NCBI GenBank assembly: GCA_022865865.1
Contig: JALHTN010000133.1
Span: 1 to 6,444, forward strand
Source: Anaerolineales bacterium
GTDB taxonomy: Bacteria > Chloroflexota > Anaerolineae > Anaerolineales > UBA4823
Direction: 5' to 3'
Length of the DNA stretch: 6,444 bases
The position numbers and the translations under genes are program-made. Under the pieces are notes generated by a model. That model searched no databases and was not told the origin of the DNA. It saw only the letters and a program-made list of their open reading frames with translations. Shown here in pieces: positions 5,434-6,444 of this stretch (positions within the stretch are counted from its first letter, which is position 1; each line of letters begins with the position of its first letter).

Positions 5434-6357
5434 ATGAAATCAACAACGTTTTCTCAAATTGTAGATGGTTATTTACTGGCAGCAAATGCCAGGCGATTGA
5501 GCGATCACACAATACGTGATTACGTGACAACATTCAAAAAGTTCAATCGCTTCCTGGATGATGATCCACCTTTTGAATCAATAACGGTTCAACAAGTGGA
5601 GAATTTTCTTGCACATCAGAATGTATCAAAGAAGACTATCTTGAATTATCACATTGGGTTGTCCGCGCTTTGGACCTGGGCCATAAAGGAGGAATTGGTC
5701 GAGGAGCACATTATTCGCAGAATTACGCGGGTAAAGCCGGAGAAGAAAGCGATCAAGCCTTACACCGAAGATGACATCAGGACCATGCTCAATGTGATCA
5801 ATCAAACCAATGTTTATTCGAGACCTGGCAAAAGGGATTCTTTCCACCGGCTGCCTCACGCCGATCGGAACCGGGCGATAATATACATTCTTCTTGATAC
5901 TGGGGTTAGAGTTTCGGAACTGATCAATTTAAACCTACATGAGGTAGATCTTCGCAATCGTCGGATGTATGTAATGGGAAAAGGAAGCAAAGAGCGAACA
6001 ATCCCCTTTTCACCCAAGACAGGGCAGGTGATCTGGAAATACCTAACTTCAAGGAAAGATGCCTCACTGGGTGAATATCTGTTTACGAACAATGAAGGCG
6101 GAGAGTTGACCCGCTCCAGGGTATTACGCATTCTAAGGACGATTGGCCAAAGAGCAGGTGTAATGAAAGTGACGGTTCACAGATTTCGACACACATTTGC
6201 TATTAACTACCTGCGGAATGGTGGAGATGCCTACAGCTTGCAGATGATGCTTGGCCATTCAACAATGGAGATGGTTAAGACATACCTGGCGCTCGCCCAG
6301 GCGGATCTGGATAAAAATCATAAACTCGCTTCCCCAGTGGACAACTGGAGGCTGTGA
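5434..6357 (+). CDS. Tyrosine recombinase/integrase (XerC/XerD-like)
   Basis: The complete 307-residue product is a site-specific recombinase that cuts and joins DNA through a covalent phosphotyrosine link. An N-terminal SAM-like core-binding domain (about 5-85) includes 'LSDHTIRDYVTTFKKFNRFL' (22-41). The catalytic domain (about 108-290) has every active-site residue: Arg159 in TGVRVSEL, Lys183 in GKGSKER, His249 and Arg252 in HRFRH, His275 in LGHS, and nucleophile Tyr284 in VKTY. The gaps between them (24, 3, 23, 9) equal those I recall for XerD, so it should be active. There is a short insert (about 126-142) before the first catalytic Arg, and the tail ends SPVDNWRL. There is no arm-binding N-terminal domain of the lambda type. 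It is not a clear XerC or XerD. Its place after a tRNA and upstream repeats suggests a mobile-element integrase or a dedicated stand-alone recombinase. Confidence 0.95.
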   Translation: MKSTTFSQIVDGYLLAANARRLSDHTIRDYVTTFKKFNRFLDDDPPFESITVQQVENFLAHQNVSKKTILNYHIGLSALWTWAIKEELVEEHIIRRITRVKPEKKAIKPYTEDDIRTMLNVINQTNVYSRPGKRDSFHRLPHADRNRAIIYILLDTGVRVSELINLNLHEVDLRNRRMYVMGKGSKERTIPFSPKTGQVIWKYLTSRKDASLGEYLFTNNEGGELTRSRVLRILRTIGQRAGVMKVTVHRFRHTFAINYLRNGGDAYSLQMMLGHSTMEMVKTYLALAQADLDKNHKLASPVDNWRL

Positions 6358-6360
6358 GAA

Positions 6361-6423
6361 ATGATTCAGCCATTCAATATTGAGATACGATTGGATACGA
6401 ATAGCGCGCTGGCCAAAAAATAA
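6361..6423 (+). CDS. Possible 20-codon ORF coupled to the integrase
   Basis: ATG at 6361 follows the integrase TGA by three bases. GGAGG (6347-6351), inside the last integrase codons, sits nine bases before it as a possible ribosome binding site. It encodes MIQPFNIEIRLDTNSALAKK and ends TAA. Such a short frame can arise by chance and I recognise no family. The position and ribosome binding site are the only support. A repeated ATACGA lies within it (6385-6390 and 6395-6400). Confidence 0.25.
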   Translation: MIQPFNIEIRLDTNSALAKK

Positions 6424-6444
6424 TAAATAGATCTCCCCCCCAGG

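Noticed and set aside
6172..6181. Ten-base match ACGGTTCACA between the tRNA anticodon arm (5181-5190) and the integrase active-site codons
   Set aside because: A window this size is expected to contain several chance 10-base matches, and the integrase copy encodes the essential HRFRH motif.

Overview
The window reads as a chromosomal stretch of a free-living bacterium of moderate GC content. A Chloroflexota (Anaerolineae-like) source is my best guess, from the pairing of GT87-type membrane glycosyltransferases with a RhlE-like helicase and a stand-alone tyrosine recombinase ending in an 'SPVDNWRL'-type tail. This rests on general resemblance, not on a marker gene.

Left part (1-2918, all minus strand): the N-terminal part of a conserved-looking protein with a C-x-C-x5-C motif runs off the left edge; its start is unclear and may be frameshifted. 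Upstream of it lie two polytopic membrane proteins four bases apart. Both look like GT-C fold, polyprenyl-phosphate-sugar-dependent glycosyltransferases of the GT87/DUF2029 kind and probably form a two-gene operon for cell-envelope glycan or lipid glycosylation.

Middle (2919-4762): a divergent intergenic region with two small dyads, then a 43-codon plus-strand gene with a good ribosome binding site encoding an almost uncharged glycine-rich membrane peptide. A perfect 15-bp hairpin separates it from a convergent DEAD-box RNA helicase (RhlE-like). The helicase has a consensus-like minus-strand promoter (TTGACA-17-TATTGT), an inverted repeat straddling its -35 box, and a leader of about 100 nt.

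Right part (5094-6444, plus strand): a tRNA-Val(CAC) gene with its own clear promoter, then a 207-bp segment packed with structure: two near-identical 15-bp repeats, a third degenerate copy, and two terminator-like hairpins. The third copy contains the Shine-Dalgarno sequence of a complete tyrosine recombinase gene. The tRNA, dyad repeats and integrase together look like the left end of an integrated element, or a self-regulated recombinase module. The right end of any such element is outside the window. A possible 20-codon coupled ORF follows the integrase. The tRNA-repeat-integrase block is the most interesting part of the window.
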